Shown here one piece after another: positions 36,254 to 46,790 of a stretch of 64,000 nt of DNA (position 1 is its first letter; every line of letters begins with the position of its first letter). This DNA comes from Nissolia schottii (lineage: Eukaryota; Streptophyta; Magnoliopsida; Fabales; Fabaceae), in the NCBI GenBank assembly GCA_003254905.1, contig QANU01109800.1, positions 532,417 through 596,416 on the forward strand. The letters run 5' to 3'. A model generated the notes under the pieces. That model did not search any database and was not told the origin of the DNA. It saw only the letters and a program-made list of their open reading frames with translations. Both the position numbers and the translations under genes were made by a program.

Positions 36254-39200
36254 ATGGCAGCAAAAGAAGGAGAAGGAGGAGGAGGAGGAGGAGGAGGAGG
36301 GAAAAAGGTGGATGAGTTTCAACCTCATCCGGTGAAGGACCAACTTCCCGGTGTTGATTTCTGTGTCACAAGCTCTCCTTCATGGCGTATATACCAAAAA
36401 CCCTTTCACCCCCTCAAACCCCATTAGTTTTTTCATACTATTTTTTTTTTGGTTTGAATGGTTTTTGATTTGCAGCTGAAGGTATCCTCCTTGGTTTTCA
36501 GCACTATCTTGTGATGCTTGGGACGATTGTTTTCGTTTCCACCTTACTCGTCCCTTTGATGGGTGGTGGCAATGTAAGAAAAAATTTCTTACAGTTTTTT
36601 TCTTCTTCTTTCTTTTGGGTCATTATGTTTGAATTCGGTTTGTTCTATTTTCCCCTTTTTTTGGTTTTGGGGGGGGGGTGGGGAGGCAGGTGGAGAAGGC
36701 TGAGATGATTCAGACTCTGCTTTTTGTGGCTGCCATCAACACCCTGCTGCAGACTTGGTTTGGAACTCGACTTCCGGTGGTGGTGGGGGCTTCTTATACT
36801 TTCCTCATCCCTGTTTTCTCCATTGCTCTTTCTTCAAGGATGAGTGTAGTCATAGATCCTCATCAGGTTAGTAGTGTACATGTTCTTGTTGTTGTATAAT
36901 ATTAGTTAGAAATGCTGCATTATGTCACTGGTGTCGATTGATTCTTGGTTGGAGTTTCAGAGGTTCAAACAATCCGTGAGAGCCATACAAGGGGCACTTA
37001 TTGTTGCATCCATCTTGCAAATCATAATCGGCTTCTTCGGATTCTGGAGAATTTTCGCCAGGTAGAAGAATATTGGCATGGCACTTTTGAAGGTCTTTTT
37101 GATCATTCATCATTGTTCATTTTACTTCTGTGTGAAGAAATCAGCTACATTGACTGTATTGACATATTCCAGGTTTCTAAGTCCCCTCAGTGCGGTTCCC
37201 CTTGTCACTCTTACTGGCCTAGGACTCTTTGTATTGGGGTTTCCAAGAGTAAGTACATTGCTCTTTTCTTTTATGCATATTGGTGAAATCTCTTTCACTT
37301 CATTATCTATTGTTCAAAAAACAAAACCGATGTTTTTTTTTTATTTCCTTGTTTTGATTCGTGTAGCTGGCAAATTGTGTTGAAATTGGGCTCCCTGCAT
37401 TGGTTATTCTGGTTATCATGTCCCAGGTGTGTTACTTTATGAACCATTCTCTCCCTCATCCATTTCAATTTAATCCTTTTGAAATGCTTGTATGGCACCA
37501 ATTTCACTTGGCTTGGCTGATTCTTGAATTAAATTTGAGGAGCGAAGTTTGTATAGTGGTAAGGTAATGTAAGAAGTGATTAACCTTACTAGTTGAGCAT
37601 CTTATAAATCAGAAAAGCTCCACATCTGAAATTGATCTTTCTCCTTATGTTAAACCTTATGTCCTTGCAGTACATTGGCCAAATGGTGAAATCAAGAGGA
37701 GCTGATCGATTTGCAGTAATAGTCTCTATTGGAATTGCTTGGGCGTTTGCTGAGATTTTGACTGCCGCTGGTGCATATAATAAAAGATCACCAAATACTC
37801 AACTGAGTTGCCGTACTGATCGATCAGGGTTAATTAGTGCTGCTCATTGGTCAGTTCTAAGTATCTTGCTTGTGTTTAAAAGAATCATGTAGTGATTTCA
37901 AAGCCATGTGTATTGTTTTGTGCCATAATAGATGATATCTAGGACTGCATATGTTCTGTACCCCCCTTACTCCTTTGAATTTAGCATCTGTATGGATGCC
38001 TGGTAGTTTGTTAATGGTATATAATCATTCATGTGGATAGTCATCTAAAGCATTCTTCAATTGGATTTCATTCATTTATGTAGGATAAGAGTTCCATATC
38101 CATTTCAATGGGGAAGCCCTTCTTTCAACGCCGGTGATGCTTTTGCAATGATGGCTGCTTGTGTTGTTGCAATTGTAGAGGTTTACTTTTAACATTTTCT
38201 TTTAATATGCACTCAAATGTAGGGGGATAGTTGTTACAGTTTTGTGGTTAGAATGATTATCTAACACTATCAACGTTCTGCATGTGGCAATGTGTACTGT
38301 GATTGGTATGACTTTGTGGACTAGACATTTTGACTAGTGAAAATTCTATATGAAATATTGGTTTGTTTTTTAAAAAAGTTTCTCCTTGTAATTTAACTAT
38401 GTGTGTTTAAAGGTTAAATGGTTAATGTTCTTTCTATTTGGATATGCACCGAATCATTGACACAAGTTTCATCCTTTTCACTGTGGGACAGTCAACTGGG
38501 ACATTCATTGCAGCATCAAGATTTGGGAGCGCTACTCCTATTCCACCCTCTGTCCTTAGCCGTGGTGTTGGTTGGCTGGTACTACATGATTCTTCAACAT
38601 TCCATCTCTTTGTGCTTGTAGTTCTTCAAAATTAGACTAATATATTCGGGTTTTGATGATTTCAGGGTATAGGTACTCTACTGAGTGGCTTCTTTGGCAC
38701 GGCAACTGGATCCACTGCATCAGTGTACATTTTCTTTACCTTCAAAAATCATTTGCCTTGCCATTGTCGAAGAACTGTTATGCTAATGATCTATGCTATT
38801 CTGACTTATACGATAACATGAGCTACTAATATTCTGTCAATCAAATTGTATTTCCCAGTTGCTATCATCATCTAGAAGTCTATATTTCCTTTGTGACAAT
38901 ATTAACTTTATCATTTGAGACAACCTTGGAGGTCGTTAGGAAGCAACTGATTTACACTGCCTAGAGATTATGCTATGCTTTGGTATGACATCTTGGTAGG
39001 CAGTGGTTGAAGTGGGCACATTTTGTTGTGAAAATCATATACTGAAGATGTTGCCTTATTGACCCATATATAAATAATTTGGCTACCTACTCACCTAATA
39101 AATGTGTGAAAATCCTTGTTGGAAAGTTTCTTTTGCTATGATATTAAATACATAATCTAATTGTCTTTTCTTTTATGTATTTGGCATTAAGTGAAAATGC

Positions 39201-40101
39201 AGGACTCTTGGGTTTAACACGAGTTGGAAGTCGGAGAGTCATTCAAATATCAGCAGGGTTCATGCTTTTTTTCTCTATATTAGGTGATTACCCCTTTCTG
39301 CAAATTCTAAACATTAAAGGTGTAACATACTATATGTTTGTGCTACACTTAGCTTTACATGCATCATTCTTTTAGCTTAATGCCTCTCACTTATAGCATT
39401 TTGGTTTGATGTCAGGGAAATTTGGTGCAGTTCTTGCTTCAATACCATTGCCAATTGTAGCAGCTGTTTACTGCGTTCTTTTCGCCTATGTGGGTATGTT
39501 TCCAATCTAGATATGTGCTTACTTGCCATAATGCAATGAAACTCAATATAGTTTTTATTTGTATCATGCTAATTCATCTATTGTTCACTTAAAATTCTGA
39601 TTTGATTATTAATGTTTCTTTCTGCATTGAGCAGCATCAGCAGGCCTTGGTTTTCTTCAATTCTGCAATCTAAACAGCTACAGGTCAATGTTCATACTGG
39701 GCTTTTCTCTCTTTATGGGCCTTTCTGTTCCACAATACTTCCATGAATACATGCTGATATCGGGCCATGGCCCTGTTCACACGGGCTCCACCGCGGTGCG
39801 TATATCTCACCTGAAACACTGCCTTTTTACTCTGGCCATGTTAGACATTGTATCCTGAGTTTGTGTTTTCTCATTTTTGCAGTTTAACAATATAGTGCAA
39901 GTGATTTTCTTATCACCAGCCACTGTGACAATAATAGTGGCTTACTTCTTGGATTTGACTATGAGTCGCGGCCACAGCGCGACTCGGCGAGACAGCGGGA
40001 GAAACTGGTGGGAAAAATTCAGCAACTTCAACCAGGATATGAGAAGTGAAGAGTTCTATTCACTGCCTATGAACCTCAACAGATTTTTCCCCTCACTCTG
40101 A
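36254..40101 (+). CDS. Nucleobase-ascorbate transporter (NAT6/7-like)
   Basis: Multi-spanning membrane permease of the NAT/NCS2 family, proton-coupled uptake of purines or uracil. Fourteen exons: 36254-36386, 36476-36573, 36690-36866, 36961-37061, 37173-37248, 37367-37426, 37671-37849, 38084-38180, 38492-38578, 38666-38724, 39192-39283, 39416-39493, 39635-39795, 39883-40101, giving 538 residues, the normal plant length. The N-terminus is poly-Gly (residues 8-16), then PHPVKDQLPGV. The TM1 QH motif is FQHY (52-55). The NAT signature ENAGLLGLTR is at 357-366, followed by GSRRVIQ. The C-terminus EEFYSLPMNLNRFFPSL is typical of the NAT6/NAT7 subgroup. All junctions are GT-AG with matched phases. 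Substrate is not determinable from sequence. Confidence 0.96.
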
Positions 40102-40104
40102 ATG

Positions 40105-41255
40105 CACTTTGTGTTGACAACTTTGGTGTTTCAAGTGCCTAATATCTACTACACAAACAGGAGAAAATGTGTATAAAAATATTTGAGCAAAAGAATGGTA
40201 GATAATAGCAATATTGGACTGGCTAGCATTGAAGTTACACTATTTGAAGTAGGGATAATATCCTCTAGTATCAACCATTTCACTTGTTTCATTAATGAAA
40301 TTTGAATTGGGCCTGATGCTTTACTTAGCAAAACTGCTTGTATGTGAATCTAATAAGGATATGAGAGATCAATACAAACAAAAAGTGGAAATGAACAAAA
40401 TAAAATACGAAAATAATAATTTTTTAACCCAAAAAAAATGGTTATGAAGGAATGTGTTAATTGGATGTTAACTAGTCCGGAAATTGGACTTGAAATATAT
40501 GGCCTCTCACAATAATAGGCCTAGAGTAAGAGGGCCCATCTTCCAGCCTTAGTCATGCGGGAATCACGCTCCCATGCTATCATGTAAAGGGAATGAAAAC
40601 AAGGAAAGAAAATCAGTGTTCGTATGGGAAAAAAATAAAAATAATTAATGATTGACACCAATTATTATTGATAAATATTCAAATCTAATAATTGAAGCAA
40701 AACAACCGTGGAAGAAAATTTTACAAGGATTTTTTTCCTCTGAATTAAGAGACCAATAATAAATAGTATGAATTGTACTCAAATCACATCTATTACTACT
40801 AATTCAAACCATATTTTGCTAAACATGATGTTTGAAGCATAAATAAAAATTTAATGGATTTAATGGTTCGTAATGCTTAGATTTGTGATCTTGTTAATGG
40901 CTTAAGGAACTTCTTTGGGACAAACTAGATGAGATGAACAACAATATCCTACCATAAAAATCTCTCGTAAAGATGATTAAGTTGTATTTGTTGTAAGACA
41001 CCTATTCAATGACACCCTCTCCATTCCTGGTGGTCATCGAATTTGGTGTTCATAGTTTTTTTTTAATCATGATAATTACAATCATGTGTTTTTGAGAAAA
41101 AGAGGGGTTTTAATCTATTGTTTGGTCATGTAGTCCTTTCGATTTCTCTGACTGAACCTTCTAACCTAAATTAACATATGCAGGGATTGACATGAATTCC
41201 CATTATTTCGACTGTTACCTTGAAATCAACTCACCATTATCACATTTTGTGACTT
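40105..41255. other. Spacer after the transporter gene
   Basis: Transporter 3' UTR and AT-rich sequence. No gene supported. Confidence 0.55.
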
Positions 41256-41260
41256 AAAGC

Positions 41261-41770
41261 TGTTACGGGCTAAATACTAGGGTTGAAGAGCTCTAACCCT
41301 CTAAGAGGGAGAGGAGCTCGCATCCCCTAAAAGGCCCGAAGGGTCTAACCCACTAAGGAGCAGAAGAGGCTCTCCCCACCTGGTCAGACCGGCCCAAAGA
41401 GAGGGAGCCTTATAGCACTTAGAGGAGGAGAAGGTCGTAGGCCCAAAGGCTCCGAGCTCCGTCCGGCCCAACAAGGCTAAGAGGAGGTAGCGGCAACCTC
41501 TCCTCCCCAGTCCGCAACCAACTCCTGGATAAGCGGGGAAAGATAAACCGGGGGAGATAAGCAAACCCCCCCCCCGTTTTATCTTTATCTTACCTCTATC
41601 TTTGCACTCCAAGCTCGTCTATAAAAGCACGCGACCCCTTGGGTCACCAGGTACCTCTCATTCTCCTCTTAGAGAACTCTCCTAATCCCTGTGCTTACTT
41701 GAGCGTCGGAGTGCCTTTGCAGGTACACCCCGCCGCCGCACTCTCTCCGAAAGGAACTTGCTCAGAGCTT
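41261..41770 (+). mobile_element. LTR-retrotransposon LTR fragment
   Basis: GC-richer than its surroundings, beginning TGTTACGGGC. It contains a TATA box (TATAAAAG, 41620-41627) followed by a leader with CTTGAGCGTCGGAGTGCCTT and GCAGGTAC, a motif order common near the 3' ends of plant Ty3-type LTRs. The sequence enters a gap at 41771 before an LTR end, primer site or coding part is seen. It could be a solo LTR or a broken copy. Confidence 0.6.
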
Positions 41771-41792
41771 NNNNNNNNNNNNNNNNNNNNNN
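41771..41792. other. Assembly gap, 22 N
   Basis: Short unresolved join directly after the LTR fragment. The sequence on the far side is unrelated AT-rich DNA, so the true gap may be larger. Confidence 1.
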
Positions 41793-42550
41793 AAAAAAAT
41801 TAGTCATATCACTAGTAAATATATTTGTAGAAATATAGAAAACTATATGTTACTAAAAAAAATTCAATTATTTTATCAAGAAATTTAGTAAAAATTAATA
41901 TATATTAGAGTTGAATTGTTATCTACAGTGATCGTTAAAAAGGTTTTACAATATCATCAAATTATGTAAGATTTTTAAGATAATAGATAGAGACTCAATC
42001 ACTTTTACCTAAAATTGTCACTAAAATATGAGTTAACACCAAAAATATAATTAAAAATTTGCAATTATATAATTTTATACATCAATATCTGAATGCGTCT
42101 CTAAAGTGTAAAATATGAGTTAAAAATGTAAAAAAAAAAAAAAAAGAAGAAAAAAAAGGAAACGTTTCTGATAAAGCAGTGAGTAGCGACAGATTAATCA
42201 GCACCCCACCCCATATGTGACTGGCATTAAGCCATTAATAATACTCATCCAATGGACCAATTACTCGTTCCTCTCTCTCTTCTGTCTTGTGACTTGTCTA
42301 TGCTTGACAACTCTTCCTTTCCTTTCCTTTCTGCATTACCCAAAAATAAAAAATAAAAAATAAAAAAAATTAAGCGACTGTTTCACTCTCTCCTCCCTCG
42401 ACAAAGCAAGGCAAAAGAAGGAGAAATACCGCAACCAAGCTAACAGACAAAAAAGAAAAAAACTTCTGGGACAGAGAAATAGAAGAAAAATCTATTTAAA
42501 AAAAAAAACATACACAGAGATAGAGAAAGAGAGAGAGAGAGAGAGCGCAC
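41793..42550. other. Cyclin gene upstream region
   Basis: AT-rich to about 42160, then poly-A, pyrimidine-rich and (GA)n stretches (42527-42545) likely to be core promoter and 5' UTR of the cyclin. A TATA box could not be assigned. Confidence 0.5.
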
Positions 42551-42587
42551 TTAATATGTCAAACACAAATCCATAAGACAGCGAGCC

Positions 42588-42734
42588 ATGACCCATCACT
42601 ATACCACCATTACTACTCCTCCTCCATCCACACTCTCACTCCTCCTCTTCCCTTACCCCGCCGTCACCAATGCCGTGATCGCCTCCTCAACCGCCACCCA
42701 CCACCGCTATGGGTTCTCCCTCCGCCGCGTGTAG
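42588..42734 (+). CDS. Upstream ORF overlapping the cyclin start
   Basis: A 48-codon frame (MTHHYTTITT... to GFSLRRV) starts in the probable 5' leader and ends 26 bases inside the cyclin coding region, in another frame. Two shorter upstream starts are also present: ATG at 42555 (six codons, stop 42573-42575) and a minimal ATG-CCG-TGA at 42670. If transcribed, these should reduce cyclin translation. It depends on where transcription begins, which the sequence does not show. Confidence 0.4.
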   Translation: MTHHYTTITTPPPSTLSLLLFPYPAVTNAVIASSTATHHRYGFSLRRV

Positions 42735-44774
42735 CATGCTCTGCGGCGAATCCATCTCCGTCCACCACTCTCCGCCGTCACCGGAAACTCTCTGGCCGCC
42801 GCACGACGACTCCTCCATCGCCGGCCTCATCGATGCGGAGCCCCACCACATGCCGCAGCCAGGTTACCTCCGGCGTTGCCGCGACCGCACGGTGGACATC
42901 ACCGCACGCTTGGACGCCATCAGCTGGATCTTAAAGGTGACCGCTTAATCATCACGCGTTCTGTTTCTCTCTGTCTCACATCGTCCTTACAATTTGGCAA
43001 TGCAGGTGCAGGCATTCTATCAGTTCCAGCCTGTCACAGCCTTTCTCTCCATTAACTTCATGGACCGTTTCCTCTCCTGCTCCTCTCTTCCGGTACAGTC
43101 CACACTAAACCGCCCTCCTTTTGTCCGGAAAATAATTATTTATTAGTAACTGAGACCCTTTATTATTATTATTATTATTATTAATTTATTTTGTGGTATT
43201 TTGGGGCAGCGATCGTGTGGGTGGGCGTACCAGCTGTTATCGGTGGCGTGTTTGTCTTTAGCGGCGAAAATGGAAGAGCCGCAAGTGCCTCTCTTGCTGG
43301 ACCTACAGCTGTTCGAGCCCAGATTCGTGTTTGAGCCCAAAACGGTCCAGAGGATGGAGCTTCGGGTCATGTCCAGCCTCAACTGGAGGCTCCGTTCTGT
43401 TACTCCCTTCGATTACCTTCACTATTTCTTCAACAACCTCCCTTCTTCCTCTCCCTCTTCCTCTTCCGCTGCAGAGTCCCAATCCTTGAGCCGGTTCTTC
43501 TCTACTGCCTCCGACCTCGTCCTCGCCACCACGCGTGGTAACGCAACTTCCGTTTCTTAACTCCTCCTCTGTTTCCGTTTTTGTTTTTTCTACTTTCAAT
43601 GCATTTCTTTGATTTCGTTTGGGCTGTTTCGTCTATATGTGAACAGTGATTGACTTCTTGGAGTTTTCGCCGTCCACCGTGGCGGCTGCCGCCGTCCTCT
43701 CCTCGGCTGGCCACTCCCAATTGCCGCTCTGTGTTCACCATGGACTCAACAATGTATTTATTTTTACCCTTTGCTAATCTCCATATTTTTATTTATTAAT
43801 GTTTCGTGGTTCTAATAGAATATTTGATTTTAATGTGGGTTGGTTGGCTCATTAATCAATTCAATAGTTAATACTTGTACTACTTCATTTTAAGATTTGC
43901 TTTAAACATTATACTACTCCTTCCGTTTTATTTTGTACCTTTTTTATTTTATTATTTTTATAAATATATGTCTATTTTTTAATTTTATATCACATCAATG
44001 AAGTTTACTCCAATATTTCACTAAGCTATTAATATTATAACATCTACAATTTTATTAAGTGTTTTATTAATTTAAATTATTTATTATTTTAAATTTATGA
44101 TTAAATCGCAATTATTTAAATATAAAAAAGTATTAATATTTTTATAAAAATTTAAATTAAAAAAACTCACATTAAATATTTTTTATTTACTATATTGCAA
44201 CTAATTATTTCAATTATTTTTAATATCTCTACATTAAATAAGAAGAATCTAAGAAGCATTAATTTTTTTTTTATTTCATGTTTTTTAATAATTTTCTTAC
44301 TGTTTGCGCGACAACTAATAAACGGAGTAGTTAGTATGATTAGTTTCAAATTATTTTGTTGTTTTTATTTAGTTCAAAGATTTGAGAAGTATGGAAAGCT
44401 GTACGTCACACAGGCTCTAGAGTAGAGATGAGATGACTAGTTTGGGTTTTTATTTATTTTTTTAAATAATTTTGTTTTTTCAATCAATCTTTGTTGTTTG
44501 GGGACAGGAAATGGTGAGACGCTGTCACCAACTAATGGAGGAGTACGTGGTGGACACGTGTCCCGCATCCACTCACAAAGCCACGAGAGCCGATGCGGCG
44601 CCGCCACCTCAAAGCCCCGTCGGCGTCCTCGATGCTGCCACCTGTGGCAGCTGCGACACGCTTTCGGACAGGAATTACCTCGGCTTAGCCGCCGAACAAG
44701 CACAAGCCGAAGCGGAAGCTGAGCCGCCAAACAAGCGGCTGCGATCCTCTGCCCCGGATGTACAGCAGCGGTAG
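42709..44774 (+). CDS. D-type cyclin, CYCD1-like
   Basis: Regulatory subunit of CDKA that promotes G1/S entry by phosphorylating retinoblastoma-related protein. Five exons: 42709-42936, 43006-43092, 43210-43537, 43647-43753, 44508-44774, giving 338 residues. The cyclin box N-domain (residues about 50-185) carries ISWILKVQAFY, FLSINFMDRFLS, LLSVACLSLAAKMEE and the conserved LNWRLRSVTPFDYLHYF. The C-domain follows with VIDFLEFSPSTVAAAAVL, and the tail is Ala/Glu-rich ending PPNKRLRSSAPD. The N-terminal retinoblastoma-binding site, normally LxCxE, reads M-L-C-G-E (residues 10-14), so Leu is replaced by Met. The alternative Met10 start would delete almost nothing else. Subgroup D1 is chosen from cyclin box similarity. 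Intron 4 is long and holds a MITE-like sequence. Confidence 0.94.
43912..44335. mobile_element. Stowaway-like MITE in cyclin intron 4
   Basis: An AT-rich block whose left end CTCCTTCCGTTTT matches the Stowaway terminus CTCCCTCCGTT with one change, and whose right end AAACGGAGTAG is a poorer inverted match. TA dinucleotides flank both ends. No coding capacity. The right boundary is uncertain. Confidence 0.42.
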
Positions 44775-46644
44775 ATAAGACCAGAATTCCCCTCCCTCCC
44801 ACCACCCATCGTATTATACTTATTCATAATATATTTTTGTTTCCTTTTTCGGGTATCTTTTGTCAGAGAGAAAGAGGCTACTTGTTCCTATAGTATATAT
44901 CTTGATTATAAGACCAAGGTCAAGATTTGGTAGAGTCTTGGTTCGGCTAAAGGTAAACTTTATTCTATCAAATGTTTTTTACCGCAATATTTGATTTATT
45001 ATCATTGCATAAATATTAGCTTGTTATTATACATAGTACTGTTATCATTGAATGGGATGTTTTGTTAGTAGTAATCATTGTCGGTCTAATTAGTTGTGTT
45101 TAGTTCAACGCTTCAACGACGTGTCAGAAAAAACTGAAGAGCGCAGTAAAAATATGTACTGTGTTGCCCAAAATGCCGTGGTGAAAATTGAAATTGTCTG
45201 TTTAGCTTTAGGACAAAGTGGTAAATTGGGAAGTAAAACGGGTGTGCGATTGGGCCGGGGTGATTGCAAATGGGCCTTTGGGGCTGAGCCACGTATGAGA
45301 CAAGCGGGCCCATAATTGGACATTGAAAACGTTGAGGGATTAAAACAAGTTTATTTATGGGGAGACACGTAAATATCTCGTGCGTATTAAGAAAGAGTGG
45401 GTGGCGTGGACATGACGAAATGATGCCACGTAACGCATACGAAAGAGGGATTTTGGAGGGAAAAGAGGTGAGTGGAGTTGGGAAGGTGGTGGCAGCAATA
45501 GAAGAGATCGAAGTGGTGGGGTCATACGAATGAATTATAGTATGATTTGATTTGACCAATAGCAAAGGAAAATGGAGGGTCACACACTAGCATCACATCA
45601 CCCACAAATCACATTCACATATAGTAGTAGTAGAAGTAGAGACAATGTTCTATGGGCTATATATACTATACTAATAGCCATAGGATAGATAGGGTGTCTA
45701 GTGTGTAGGAAAGGGAACAAACAAGGAACCGAAAAGGTTTTGGTGAGAGTAACGAGATGCTTTGGACGTTGGACTGTTTACACACTACAGTAACAGTAAC
45801 CAAAAAGCACCAGCACGGGACGGGGATAGAAGCCCATTCCGGGGAATGACAAAGGTTTTCGTTATGGTTGACTTTTATATTTCTTATTAAATCATTAATA
45901 ACAACAATAAAAATTATTTTTATCGTTTTCTCCTCGTTCAGTTGTGTTATATATGTGACTGTAGTGTAGGCGATGATAAGCTAAGATTTTCTGTTTAGTC
46001 CACGCAATAATAATCATTTTTTTCTTATATGCTCCTAAATCAAGAAATAAAGTGGGATTGGTGGTGTTATGTTTTTATATATTCATATTTTATTACTATA
46101 CTAACTTTTCGGAATATTGTTTGGTTTTCTACTTTTTTACTGCAATAATTAAAGTGCCAAGCTGTGAACGGAGTATAGTATTTTTTAACGTGTTAATTAA
46201 AACTTTTATGTGAAAGAAATTTTTAAAAGAGTTTATAAATTGTTTTTATACTGTCAACCAATCAAATTTTGTTATATTATTATAAATAGTTGACTTTTTT
46301 CTTAGTCTTTTAAAAGTTATGTATATCAAAAGAGTTGATTGGATGATAGTAAAAAAAAATGGATAAAAATTTATTTCTTCAAAAAAAAATATCTTATGAA
46401 TAAATTTATTATATATTTGAATACACAATTTTTTTTTATATATTTTAAAAGTATTTTTCAAGAAATAATAAATTGTAGAATTAATATAACTTTTAATATC
46501 TAAAAGTAATTACTTTATTTTTATAAATTGTATTATCCAAAGAGATTTTTTTTATTATTATTTTCAAAGTACCAAATAATTTCTCTACTTATATTTTGAA
46601 CCTTAGCAAATGAGGTGACTTAGAACGGTGAAATGTAATGTGAT

Positions 46645-46790
46645 GATACGTCATAGCTCAACTTGACCATTAATTATGTGATGTGAGTTCAATTCTCAAT
46701 TATGAGAATAGAAAAACATTTCATAACCAATGATTTAATATTTTGTGTGAGTTCGAATCTTATGCAAATTATTCATACTTATAGCTACTA
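46645..46790 (+). mobile_element. Possible SINE relic
   Basis: Box A-like TAGCTCAACTTGA (about 46651) is followed after roughly 35 bases by box B-like GAGTTCAATTCTC (about 46685). A second B-like word, GAGTTCGAATCTT, lies about 65 bases on (near 46750). No tail or target duplication is clear, so this is tentative. Confidence 0.3.

Noticed and set aside
45113-45583. 156-codon minus-strand frame
   Set aside because: No motif, low-complexity start and unrelated to neighbours.
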